In this document: positions 44,339 to 55,800 of the stretch, one piece after another
Layout of the letters: each line of letters opens with the position of its first letter
How positions within the stretch are numbered: the stretch's first letter is position 1
NCBI GenBank assembly: GCA_030704615.1
Contig: CM060731.1
Location: 94,096,756 to 94,160,755 of the forward strand
From: Takakia lepidozioides
Taxonomy: Eukaryota > Streptophyta > Takakiopsida > Takakiales > Takakiaceae
Direction: 5' to 3'
Length of the DNA: 64,000 nt
Notes under the pieces: model-generated
What the model was told of the DNA's origin: nothing
The model's input: the letters and a program-made list of their open reading frames with translations, nothing else
The model's database searches: none
Translations under genes and position numbers: made by a program

Positions 44339-45494
44339 ACTGTGGTGATGCTGTTGCGACGCCCTGGCATCGCAGAAGCGCTGGGGTGCCCTTAGTGACG
44401 CTTTTGCGACGTCGAGGCGTCGCAACGTCCTATAATATATATATATATATTTATTTATTTTATTTTATTTTTTGGATTTCCGACGTCGGGAAAAAAAAAA
44501 AACTCTCACTGTGGTGATGCTGTTGCGACGCCCTGGCATCGCAGAAGCGCTGGGGTGCCCTTAGTGACGCTTTTGCGACGTCGAGGCGTCGCAACGTCCA
44601 AAATTATATATAATATATATATATATATTTTTTATTTTTTATTTTATTTTTTGGATTTCCGACGTCGGGGGCGTCGCAAGGAAAAAAATCGTCGCAGTAA
44701 GGGGCCCTCTTTCCCCCTTCATGCCACAATGGTTGGGCGTCGTAATGTGTCGCAGCAGGGATTGCGACGTTGGGGCGTCGCAAAAAAAGCGCGGCAGGCT
44801 CGGCGTCGCGGGCACAGCGCTGCGCGGGGCGTGGGAGCGCGCTCGGCTGATGTCGCAAAACCCCCCAACCCCCCCCCATTTATTGTAGTGACTAGCCACC
44901 ACTAGTGCAGCCACTAGTCTATTACTAGGTCGCCACTAGCCACCACTAGTCCTGCCACGCTAGGCTGCCACTAGTGCAACCACTAGTCCACCACTAGGCT
45001 GCCACTAGTTCATCACAATGATAAATAAGAAGGATACAAGCTCACACGAGCTCACAAAACTAATGCATATATAAAATCATCACTCAAATACAAGTCGAGC
45101 CAAGTGCACCCTACGCCATGGGGAATCCACACTACGGCGCCATAGCTAGACGCGGTGAGGCTCAACTCGAGAAAGATGAGCCCACCACGATCTGCCGTGA
45201 AGATAACCACGCCAGGTGCCCAAACATATTTTGGCCCCTGGATTGACACTTGGGTCAATCCCAATGTCAATATATCAAAACTAACTATTTCCTAGCTAGT
45301 TTCAATATATCAAAACTAACTATTTCCTAGCTAGTTTCACACTAGTGGTAAAATAACTTGACTGCTTTCGTGCGCATACATATCGCTACACAACTACATC
45401 GCTGTCCAAAACCACACAACACATGTGCACACCATACACTAGTCATTCACTAATTTGCCACTAGTGCACCACTAGGCTGCCACTAGTCCATCAC
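42830..45494 (-). repeat. Composite LTR of the methyltransferase/PHD retroelement family
   Basis: In plus order: segment B (42836-43178), an X segment with CATCCAACGTTCATCC and GCTCACG words (43180-43490), segment A rich in CCACTAGT (43490-45013, holding the CACTA-type insertion), B again (45014-45358), and A again (45365-45494). Segments A and B recur at 61841-62542. On the minus strand the boundary is GCTAGGGGGGCGAT (polypurine tract) then TGTGATGG. Gag/methyltransferase sequence lies on one side and an integrase/PHD end on the other. Confidence 0.75.
43579..44890. mobile_element. Second non-autonomous CACTA-type element, within the LTR
   Basis: The ends are CACTACAGGAAAAGGGGGG and, inverted, CACTACAATAAATGGGGGG. 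ACT flanks both sides (43576-43578 and 44891-44893). The interior is dominated by GCGACGCC/GGCGTCGC palindromic words, a run of 31 A (44303-44333) and a 169-bp tandem duplication starting at 44334 and 44503. No transposase. Confidence 0.88.
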
Positions 45495-45860
45495 AATCGC
45501 CCCCCTAGCTGGTGCTTAGGTCCCTCTAAGTCCAGGTAGCCACAAGATGTGATAGTGGCCGTAATCTCATTAAGTCCTCCACCACTATCCCTACCACACT
45601 CAAACTCGATAGAACAAGAGGCCGGGTGCAAGAGTTGCCCCATCGTTAGTCGCCGTCTTGCAACCTGTGAACTTGAGCTTGGGATCTCGTTTATTGACTC
45701 CGATGAGCTTGGCCCCCCATGTCTTCTTAGCTACTACTAGTCATATCCACTGCCACTATCCCAAGCAGTGTGGACATAACCAATCTCCATCAGGAACCCT
45801 CTCAAGAGGTGGGGTCAAGCATCCCATGTACCAACTTCTTGAGCATCTTTGTAGTTGTAT
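45495..45860 (-). pseudogene. 3' end of an integrase/PHD retroelement (fragment)
   Basis: About 350 bp nearly identical to 62543-62900. Near 45840-45775 the minus strand reads YMGCLTPPLERVPDGDWLCPHC, the end of the PHD finger, then 3' untranslated sequence and the polypurine tract abutting the LTR. The rest of pol is lost at about 45860. Confidence 0.8.
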
Positions 45861-46204
45861 TTTTTTGGGTTGAAACATGTATGTCCACAACAAAGCAAAC
45901 CGAGAGACACCACAAATTAGTCGACAAGCAGCTGCTGCTAGAAATAATCAATAAAACATAACGAGGTCGAAGCCTCATATATTGTACATGCACTATGTAA
46001 TATGCATCTTCTATAGTACTAGGTATTCTCATGGACTCCGAGGTCCTTGAGGGTCAAGATATCATCCTACGAACTATGATCATCACCCTGATCACTCTGG
46101 CCCTCAACCTCACCCTCGCCCTTACCCTCGACATCGGTCACCCTATGGTCATTAGTGCTAGTACTACTTCCACGATGTTGTAGTTTTTTCGTACTCTTTG
46201 GTCG

Positions 46205-46475
46205 CCATGTGCCGCCCCCATACCTGTCTGTCGCTGGGTAACACAGACCCCCTGGGGTCGTAGCGTGGCGATACCCCCGCCCTAGTTCCTGCCCGTCGCT
46301 AGGTAACACCAACCCCCTGAGGGTTATATTGTGGCGATACCCCCGCCCCCAATCCACGTGCAGGTCACTGTGTGACACCGACTCCCTGGGGGTCGCAGCG
46401 TAGCGATACCCCCGCCCCCTCCAAACCCGTCACTAGGTGAAACCGACCCCCTGGGGTTTGCGCACACACTTCCCA
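46205..46475 (+). repeat. Tandem repeat of 60-70 bp, four copies
   Basis: The unit contains GTGGCGATACCCCCGCCC, then CGTCGCTAGGTAACAC, then ACCCCCTGGGGGTC. The last block is itself palindromic. Confidence 0.85.
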
Positions 46476-46639
46476 CATCCTTGCTCGTCGACCAATAGCT
46501 CAACGTTCCCTTGCACCGACCCCGGGGGCTCGATAGGTGTTGTTTCAGTTTTAACTGGAAAGTAAAAAAAACAAAGCATTTAACCCGAGCAACCCCCTGG
46601 GGGTCGTTGTAGATTATATGTTCAGCGTCAGACAGGGGG

Positions 46640-47710
46640 TCATTGTGCGGGGGCTGGTCGCATGGTTGCATCATTTACCCATTATGGGTTTGGGCTATTG
46701 TTGGAGTCTTGACTTCGCAGGCCCATTGTCACTAATGATTCGCCATAACAAGCATGTGATGGTGATGGTGGAACACTTCTCCAAATGGATTGAATTGGTA
46801 GCGTTGCCTGAGAAGGCAAGTGAGGGGGTTGCGTATACATTCTTAGATTAAGTTCTTAGCCGATTTGGTTCTCCAGCCAAGGTACCCACGGACCAGGGGA
46901 GAGAGTTCTTGGGGAGTTTCAGGATTTGTGTGAGCAAGCCTTGATAGATCGAGATTATCCCGAGGGTGATGGCTTGGCGGAGAGAGTTGTTCAGACAGTT
47001 AAGAGGTATTTGCGCAAATACACCTGGGAGATTGGCACCTTCAGCTGCTTTGGTTGGCTATAGGCTATAGGTTCAGCAAACAAGCGTCACTTGCCTCCTT
47101 ATCACCTTACTTTCTTTTCTTTGGCCGAGAGCCAGATTTGCCTGCATTTATTCGCAAAGAGGCTGCAGTAGTCCTCAACCTTGATGATCCGGCTGTGTGA
47201 CACAAGCATGTGACCAGCGGCAGAGTTGTTCAAGAAAGTCATGCCTATGGCTTTTGAGAACCTTGCTATTGCCCAACACCGAGACACATTGAGGTATGTT
47301 ACTATACGTGGAGGAGGGATATCGACCGGGTGTTCGGAGATTCAGCCCCAGAGACTATGTGTATCTGTAGCAGACAACACCAACGACCTTGGATGTCACA
47401 GCAGTGCGAGTGATTCTACGAGTACGAGAGGTGTTGCTTTCAGGAGTGTTGATTTTGTAGGGTCAAGATGGCATGGTATGGAAGGACCATGTGCACAATT
47501 GTGCGCCATGTCACCTTCTACATGTGGATGAGATGATAGATCCCAACCTTGCAGTGGTACCTACAGGGTTGCGTTGCATGCTAGTGGTGCCGCAACCATG
47601 TTGGTGTATGACAAATGCTCAAGGGGATGGCACATGGAATGCTTAACACCGCCACTTGAGGAGGTTCCTAGCGGAGAATGGTTGTGTCCACGATGCCTTG
47701 GATAGAGGTA
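46640..47710 (+). pseudogene. Decayed gypsy integrase with C-terminal PHD finger
   Basis: The first integrase Asp lies in LGYCWSLDFAGPL (about 46690), followed by HVMVMVEHFSKWIELVALP. The second Asp lies in TDQGREFLG after a stop. Later text matches the 63-kb copy out of frame (PMAFENLAIAQHRDTLRY; then PHD remnants near 47600-47700: WHMECLTPPLEEVP and NGCVHDAL). Many stops and frameshifts make it the oldest of the three copies. Orientation is opposite to the other two. Confidence 0.78.
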
Positions 47711-47937
47711 GTGGGCATGACAATGGTGAGTTTGACAAGTGATCCAAGGTCTAGCTGGTGGTAGTTCAACGCCATGGGTGCTCAATTGAAGATCATGGAT
47801 TGCAGGCATGCGACTAACAATGGGGCTCTCTTTGCACCCGACCTCTTGATCCATAGACTTTAGAAAGTTGGGACATGTGCGGTTGAAGACCAAGCGATGA
47901 TCCAATTAGGATCAGTACTTATCAGCTATCCGGTGTT

Positions 47938-48553
47938 AACCTATCACCAACTAAGGGGGCGATTGTGGCATAGCTTTATAGGATTGTGTGCTAGGAAGTG
48001 TGGTCGGACACCTATGTTGTGGCATGATGCTTAGGTGCACGACAGCTGTCATGGTTTTAGTCATGGTTAGTTAGAAATAATTATTTCTTGCTAATTAGGG
48101 CTTCATATATTTATATTAGTAATTTGTTGGTATTGGGACTTCATTTAGTTCCATGTGCCAAGTGAGGTGGCGAACCTCACTTGGGGTGGGGAGAGGCTTA
48201 TCTCCACGTGAGCCTCAGGAAGGCTGATCTTCTTGTAGTTGAGCCTCCATGAGCTTCTTTCACCTCTATAGCTCTAGGTATTGAGAGGGAGGCGTGTTGA
48301 GGGCTTTGTAGGGTGGATTCCTTTAACAAAGGTGTCTTTGGCTTGACTTAGTTTATGTGATAGAGTGGATTTCACTTGGAAGGACTAGGGTTTGCTCTTA
48401 GTGTGATTGCTTTCATGCTTGGAGTGTTTTCATTGTCTTCCATTTCTTCCATTTATCATCTCTTATCATTGTGGCATAGCTTTTTAGGATTGTGTGCTAG
48501 GAAGTGTGGTCAGACAGTGATGTATGTTGTGGCACGATGCTTATGTGCACGAC
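47938..48553 (+). repeat. Polypurine tract and LTR of the decayed integrase/PHD element
   Basis: CTAAGGGGGCGAT precedes TGTGGCATAGC at 47953. The first about 90 bp, ending GTGCACGACA, recur at 48470-48553, so the LTR has an A-B-A layout as at 61841-62542. Flanking sequence differs after 48553. Confidence 0.7.
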
Positions 48554-48985
48554 ATTCTCTTATGGAAGAGTGCTTGTGAGATTTCAACCACATTCATGCA
48601 AGTCACTTTGGGCGCCATTGGATTCTACACAATGTAGAATATATTAATTACAGCAGCAACATAATGTATTGCACGTGCACAAATAAGATGTTGATACAGT
48701 CCAGAAAGCACAAATGATGAGGAACATATATTTATGAGCACTTCTAGAGCACCTCATGCAATCGCTCGGCACGTCCAAGAAGGTCCACCATGCAGCCAAA
48801 ATGCTTTACTGTCGGAGTGACACAATGATCCTAAGGGAATCAAAGTAGCGTCTTCATTTATCCACTAGGCCAACGTGGCTGCATGCAAAGAGAACTCATA
48901 TAAAAGTGTTATTGTCAAGCTTGAAGCCTTCCATTTGCTCTCTTGCATGACGTCCCTATTACGACCATGCTAGGCATATCTTGTA
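48554..48985. other. Unassigned sequence
   Basis: Nothing recognised. Confidence 0.4.
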
Positions 48986-48989
48986 ATCA

Positions 48990-49115
48990 TCCCATTCCAA
49001 GACACCACATCTCATTTGACATATTGTCAAGAACACTCCCTTTGCATCTTCAATGCCCCACATGATTTGATATGCATGTCCACCAAGGCAGTGTTCAGAA
49101 TGACATCTATACATT
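48990..49115 (-). pseudogene. PPR fragment
   Basis: The minus strand reads DVILNTALVDMHIKSCG and then, out of frame, DAKGVF-type text. One PPR unit. Confidence 0.6.
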
Positions 49116-49259
49116 TCAGTTACATGCCCCCTGCCCTCCCTTGCTACCTCTCTCCTTACTCTGCAATTAACAGAGCTTCTACAGACTTTAAAGCAAAGAG
49201 ACATTTCAGCAGATTCAGATACTTATATTTGTTTCGTACATAAGTACTGCGTCAACATG

Positions 49260-50045
49260 ATTGGCTTGGCAGCCCTGGGAAACGGCCAAGAGGTCCATGC
49301 CACATGGTGACATCAACACATTTAAGCTGGAGTTATTCCAAAAGTCATACTAAACGGTACTCTACTTTTCCCCCTCCCTGCCCTGCATGCTGGCAAAGTT
49401 TGAAAAGAAACAAAAATCATTTGGATGGGATTCATTCATTCGCCCTTTTAATGAAGTTCGATTGATCCCATACTTGTCCTGGACCTGTTTGAGGGTATGC
49501 AGAACGTGCTGGCAAACATTGAAAAGAAACAAAAATCTGATAGAGGCTCTACAGACTTCAACGAACTAGGCATTTCAGCATATTCATATAACTGCCCCTG
49601 TCTCAAGCATAAGAGCATAAAGATGAAAGGTCTGCAAACTAAAAATCAGGTGCAATATGCTCACATTATCTTAAGTGGATTCAAGACAAATGTTTCTCTA
49701 CACAAACACCTTGTCAACATGTATATTAAGTGTGGTAGCTCGAGGATGCCCACCTGGCAGCCCTGGAAAATGGCAAACAGTTCCATGGTCACATCATCCA
49801 AGCTGGAATTGTGCCAGATGTCATTTTGAACAATAGAACCCTAATGGACCTTCATGGACAACATCCTCATAGTACCCTCCCCACCCTTGCCTCTGCTCAC
49901 ATTATCCAAAGTGGATTCAAGCCAAACGTTTTTTCTACACAACACCTTTGTGAACATGTATGTTAAATGCGGTAGCATCATGGATGCTCAGCTTGTGTGG
50001 GAATGGTTCATGGTGACATCATCATAGCTGGAATTATTGTTCGAG
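49260..50045 (+). pseudogene. PPR gene debris, several partial units
   Basis: Includes a better preserved stretch at 49620-49740 (GLQTKNQVQYAHIILSGF, then LHKHLVNMYIKCGSS), followed by LENGKQFHGHIIQAG-like and NMYVKCGSIMDAQ-like text in other frames. No full repeat array survives. Confidence 0.68.
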
Positions 50046-50534
50046 ATGTGGCATAGGACTGAGGCCTGTGGTGGGAGTCATGGGGAGCCTTGGGGCTCAC
50101 CACGGTCCATTGGGGCCGTGGTGGGTAGGCCAAGACTCATCGCGACTCATCACAGGGAGTCGAGGTTCACGGTGGTGGCTCACCAAAAATGACTTGGGGG
50201 CTGTTTGTGAAACCCCCGCTGACACCTACAGAAGTATATATAGGGGAATAGTAACCCTGAGAACGGTGCAAGCCGGTGAAGCGACCAAAAAGCTAGTAAA
50301 GCAAATAAATGAGCCGGAAAATGACCAGTGTGGGAAGCTAGTCCGGACTGCCTTCAACCAATAGGGATTTCGACCTTGCCCAAGTGGTTGGGAATCATGT
50401 GAGGGGAGACCATTATGCCCCGGTGAGCAGCCGAAGCTCCAAGTTGGCTCGGCGGCCAGTTTGGGAGCTAGGTGCGCGCACCAAAACGAGTAACTACGAC
50501 TTGAAAGATAATTTACCAAAATGAGGTGTGCGAC
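50046..50534 (+). repeat. Old relative of the 14.8/20.8-kb gypsy LTR
   Basis: Aligns over about 490 bp with the inner two thirds of the LTRs at 14823 and 20844, including the TATATATAGG box, GAGAACGGTGCAAGCC and CCGGTGAGCAGCCGAAGC. It ends GTGTGCGACA like an LTR 3' end. It is clearly more diverged than the two LTRs of the nested element. Confidence 0.88.
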
Positions 50535-50810
50535 ATATATATAGGGAGTAGTAACCCGAGAACGGTGCACCCGTTAAGCAATCAAAGCTAGTGAAACGAA
50601 CGAGCAAGCCGGAAGGCGACCAAGCGTGGGGAGCTAATCCGGACTGCCTTAACCATACGAAATTTACAAAAGGGCTCGGGGCGCAAGGGTCACTAAAAAG
50701 GGGACCATTACACCTCGGTGAGTAGGTGCAACTCGAAGTTGGCCGAGAGGCCAATTTGGGAGTTAGGCACACGTATCAAAATGTGTAACTATGACTTCAA
50801 GGGGAGTTAC
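50535..50810 (+). repeat. Second, more diverged partial LTR of the same family
   Basis: Starts TATATATAGGGAGTAGTAAC directly after the previous LTR end and follows the same block order with more changes. The pair is therefore a tandem of partial LTRs. Confidence 0.8.
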
Positions 50811-50907
50811 CAAACACATCAGATCTTCTTCGGCCACCAGACTTCATTTTCATAGATAGATTGCTTGTGGCACTCTCATAGAGCCTGATCAACTTTCTCG
50901 TTTCGCT

Positions 50908-51038
50908 ATGTGTAATCTTGCTAGGTCGTCATCTCTCCCCGGCCTAGTGTAATTGTTTCAACAACCCTGCGCTATGTGTGATCTTGCTAGGTCCTCATCT
51001 CTCCCCGGCCTAGTGTAACTGTTTCAACAACCCTGCTA
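50908..51038 (+). repeat. 65-bp tandem duplication
   Basis: Two copies of GCTATGTGTRATCTTGCTAG...TTTCAACAACCCTGC, nearly identical. Confidence 0.88.
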
Positions 51039-51039
51039 C

Positions 51040-52850
51040 AGTATAGTGTAGCTTTCTGATCTTTAGGGCATTCATGACCCTAGGTCAATGGTCTCGTCAT
51101 CTTTTCTTCTTATTGTTCGTGAGGTATCCAGCGCGGTCCACCGTGAGAACATGCCTCATGGCAGCCTTCGAGCACCCCAGGGTTTCAATTTTTTTTCCTC
51201 AAATAATTCGAATAAAGTTTCAAGAGCTTCCTCCCTTTTTTCGAAGTTTTTTTTAATAAAAAAACAATTCTTTTTTTTTCATACTTTTAGATACTGCATT
51301 GCCTCTTTTCAGCCCTTGGCGAAGAAAAACATTCTCCCCAATCCCTCCTTAACCATATCCTGGCCTACAACCCCCTGACGTCTTGGCATCTATCTCATGT
51401 TGAACCTCGCCCGCTTTCTACCCAAATCCTACTCTAGCACATTGGTTGTTTAGGAGTCATGGGACATTCTCATTGCCGAGGAGCTAATGCCCAAAAGAAG
51501 GTTCAATTTGCTAGGGGTCGTGAAGCGGCCACGTTACGCATAGAGAAAGGGCTAGACACTTGCACCCACAAGTTTGGTCCGTAAGGTGCGCGGACAAGAA
51601 AACTTCCCATAATTTGTTTCTAGTCTTTGACACGGTGGAGGACATCATGGATGACCTCAAGGGTTTACCCACTCTCGAATAAACTAAAATTTAAACTCGA
51701 GGCGGGAAGCCTACCTTTGAACAGCAAAAATATGCAAAGAGGAAAAGGGAATTGCAATGCCCATTGTGTGGGCAACCTCAAGACAATATTCATAACTGAT
51801 TCATTGTCCCGGGGTACTCTCACTGGAGACGCGCCCTTTTCAAATCCATCAAATCCATCAAATCCATCAAGGGATTTATGTCTGTATCTCTACTTACCAA
51901 TTTTGAACCAAAAGCCTAAGCCCTTTTGGGGCCTAGTTATTGGGCAAATCACACACAGATTATAAATGCTTGTGTAAAGGGATTTCTAGAGGATATGTAG
52001 AAAACTTGGATCAATTGTCTCTTGTAGGATAAGTCATACTACCGACGTTAGCCCTGAGTTTATATCCATTTCCATTCAAACTAGGTGCGGGGTCAATGGC
52101 CACAAGGCTACGGCAAACAATGTCTTATGAGCACATAATCAAGAGCTCGGGCTATGGAGGCTCAACCCAAAGAAGATGAGCTCTTTGCCAAGTCAGATGC
52201 AGGATATATAACCATCCACACCTCTCAACAAAAATAGAAATAAAAAAGCTTCATGTAGAAGATAGCCTTCCACGTCTCAAAATAGAAATAAAAAATGGCC
52301 TACATGGAAAACAACCCTTCCACATCTAAGAGTACCATCAAGACTTGCATGCCCTACTGAAGAAAGGAGAATCAGGCCTTTAGTGCAAGACTTGGGCTTC
52401 CAAATGAAAACCCAAACCTTGTTGCCATCCTCTTAGAAACTAGTCAGCAGAATACAAGAACGAACACTTGGGTATAACCGGCTCGCACGTCACTGAGTGC
52501 TGGGTTCACAATTTCAACTGATAACCCATAAGGCCGGAGGCTCTCCTGTCTGATGTTACAAGCACGTTTTTCTTGATTTGGACTCGAGTGCATATCGCAC
52601 ACTTTACAATTGAGAACTGTAATGTGAAACGGTGATTATACTCTACAAGCTCCTGCCTTAGGCCATGGGGTGGGAACAACTTGGGTCTCATCCACTACCA
52701 CAAATTAGTGTATTTGATGTTGAGTCAAACATGTTACATCTTGGGGGCCCTTGGTGGACGATAATATTTTTTAAATGAGGGGTGTGCATTGATGAGACAG
52801 TAGAAAAAGTTTTTTAAAAAAATAATTAGAAAAAAACACTTGTATGTCAA
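51040..52850. other. Unassigned sequence
   Basis: No gene recognised. It contains T- and A-runs near 51190-51280, a short ATCAAATCC microsatellite (51842-51870), and CTTCCAC-type duplicated blocks near 52260-52330 that may be old LTR debris. Confidence 0.4.
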
Positions 52851-52853
52851 AAA

Positions 52854-55800
52854 TCAGCGTTCTGGAGAAGAGAAAAATATGACCAGAAAGTAAACAACAA
52901 AGCCTGCTATCAAGATTCCCCCGTAAAGAAATGCCTGTGATGAATGGACAGGTGTTACATACTCAACTCTGCATCATTGCATCTGGTCCCTCTCAACACC
53001 CAGCATGTGATCCACATACCTGCATCAAGAAACAAGGATATAGTAGTTCATACATTATCGATGCTTAATCCCTTCAATGTCCTTGAAAAATGTCTAAGAA
53101 AAAAAATCAACCCAAAGCCTGGGAAAGGGAAAAGGAGGACAAAACATTCATATTTGAATCTCTTATAACTTGTCCTTTTCTGTTACCAAATGCAATCATA
53201 ATCCCTCCTTACAAGACAGCATAAAATCTCTAAAACCTCTCTACCATAATCCTTTGCCCTTGTAAGCCACAAACCACTAGACTGTGGGCAGATTTTTCAA
53301 ATCAACAAACAAGGAAGCTCCCCCAACTTAAGTGAAATCATCTTTTTAAAACTTTTGGTATGGTGAAACTTACTCTTGCGTGAACCCAGCAGACTGCATG
53401 AGAGTGGTTTAGTTCAAAAGGGCATCTTGGAGCCGATGATCATACAGCAGTGCAGACAGCTGTACCATTTGCTCCTCGAGGTGGTCCAAGTAGGTCTCCA
53501 GGCGTTCCACTTTTTCGTGAGGCAAGGGGTGAGGCAGTGTTGTTGTTTTCTTGTAGAACTTATCGAGCCACAGCTCAGCACTTGATTTCTCGGGCTGCCC
53601 TTTCACCGGATCCCCCAGAGGAGTCCTTAGGTAATAACTGGCAAATGCTTGGACGGCTTCCGTGGATTCCCTGATAGACTTTAGGGCCATATCAACCCGT
53701 GCATAAATTGCATTGCGCTGCAATTTAGACACCCGTATGATTTCATTATTCAAAACCGGATTGGTACATACCAGTCTAGTAACCGATTGATGAGAAGACA
53801 CTGATGGACAAAACTTGTGACTGGAGGAAGAACAAGTCATTAAAGACATGAATAGAAGATCATGCAATCAAGTAGTAAGTACCATTTATCCAGAACTGAG
53901 CACTCTTTCACAAAAGCACCCCCAACTGTAGCTCCACTACGTTTAAGTTCCATCAACCCTGAGAATCACAAGCTGAGGCAAACATGGGATAAATGGGCGA
54001 GAAGTCTGTGACACAGAGCTCCCCAATGGCTCTTCACTCGTCTATGGTAACCCAATCCCAGCCTTCAAAGAAAAGTTTGAAGAACACACTCCTTGTGTTG
54101 CGCTCCCCAACACACTCAGAACCCCTAAAAGAAGCAGCTTTCTTCCCTGCATAATGTTCTACTGCCTTACTCCTGTGACTCTGCTAAGTACAAGAAGGGG
54201 ATTTTTCCACAGGCGCAAAGAGAGATGCGAAGGGAATTGAGGAGGAATGATGAAAGCTCACCAGCGCAGTGTCAAGTAGCAGTTGGCTGACACTTGACGT
54301 ATTGGAGAAAGGACCAAAGGGGTGGTGGCCAGAGGCCCAGAGCCAGTCAAGAACAGGACGCTCATGGACGACTGAGGCCTTCTCATATGGTGCCACCAAG
54401 CCACCTACAACAGCAGCCAGCCCTGCCAGTATATGCCGCTGAGGGGAGTTGGGCATAGCCTCCCTCCTTTTAGTCTCTGACACAGAGCTGCCACAAACGT
54501 CCTATTTCAGAACTATCCTAAGTCAAAGAGTGACCCCATTCCAACAGAAGGGGCATTGATGCAAAATGTTTCCAGATGTCCAACTTCCATTTTTGAGAAC
54601 AGACAAACTGAAGCATGACGTGATTTCAGATGCAGAAGCCTGCTAAAAATCATAGCCTGTAGTCGTTCCTCCCTTCATCCTTTTCGTGTGATAGTCTGTT
54701 GTATGTCTTGGCTTTGTCTCAATGCCAGTGTCAACATCCTGTCACCCTATGTCTCATCACTCTTCCAGTTCCTTAATGGCATTTAAAACCGCACGTAGTA
54801 CTATGTAGGGTAGGTCTCAGAACAATCACCCGGGTCCTACAGAGTATATTCAAATCCAAGGCTTCTCCTATTCAAGTGCAGAGATGTAGCAGAGGCTGAC
54901 CTCAAAGGGATAGGGTCACCAGCATGTTGGAGCACAAACACAGCATCATGACTCACCCACACAAGATTCTCTCCTTCCATCAGCAATTGTGAATCACAAC
55001 CCGCCAAAGATAATACAAACCTGTAACACCTCGGACGAATCATTGTTTGACACAAGTTAGTTAATCTGCCAGTATCTTGAGCAATATTCCCACAGCACTA
55101 ATCAAGCCTCCAGCTTGATTCTGCCATTGTTTCTTGACAGATTTAGAATGAGGATGAATCCCTGTGCATTACACGTTTACAATCAGTTTATCAAACATGG
55201 CAGATTTATCGATTGATGACAGTGTCCTTTGTACCGTGATCTTTGCATGGAAGCTCCTCTTATAGCGATACAGATATGATCACTGCATGAGGACTTCAGC
55301 AACTCGTTGCCCTTCATTTAAATTTTTGTGTGTGAGCAGGCCAGGTTTGGATTCGGATTCCATTCTGACAGTGCTGCCAAAAAGCTCCAACAACCTAGGC
55401 AATGCCGTAGGAGCCAAGTTTCGAAAGTACTCACACAGGAACTACGCGGGTGCCATGAGATTTTGCCACCTGCGCAGGCTGTGGCGGTTTGCGGTTGCTG
55501 ACCCCTTTTCGATTCTCCTTCCGCTCCTGAGAACCTCGCTTGGCATACGGGTATCTAGGTCTGCGTGACTTGATTGCTGTGCTCTCTGGTGAGTTGTATG
55601 GCTGTTGCCAGGCTTGCTGTAAGGAAGATTATTTGCACATTGTTATGTTACACCATCCAAATGTACATATCCTTTTTTCTCTCTCATGGACCCTCAGGGT
55701 GCCCTGTGGGATACTATAGAGTTTGCTACCGAAATATCTGTAGACCTTTCCTATTCAATCTTCCCTTGTACAAGCAGTTTCCTGTGCATTTCTGTAGAAC

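Noticed and set aside
52974-52976. Selenocysteine at the TGA of the SPOT1-like gene
   Set aside because: A separate TAA lies upstream in the same frame and land plants lack selenoproteins as far as known. No clear SECIS structure was seen. Kept only as a remote option.
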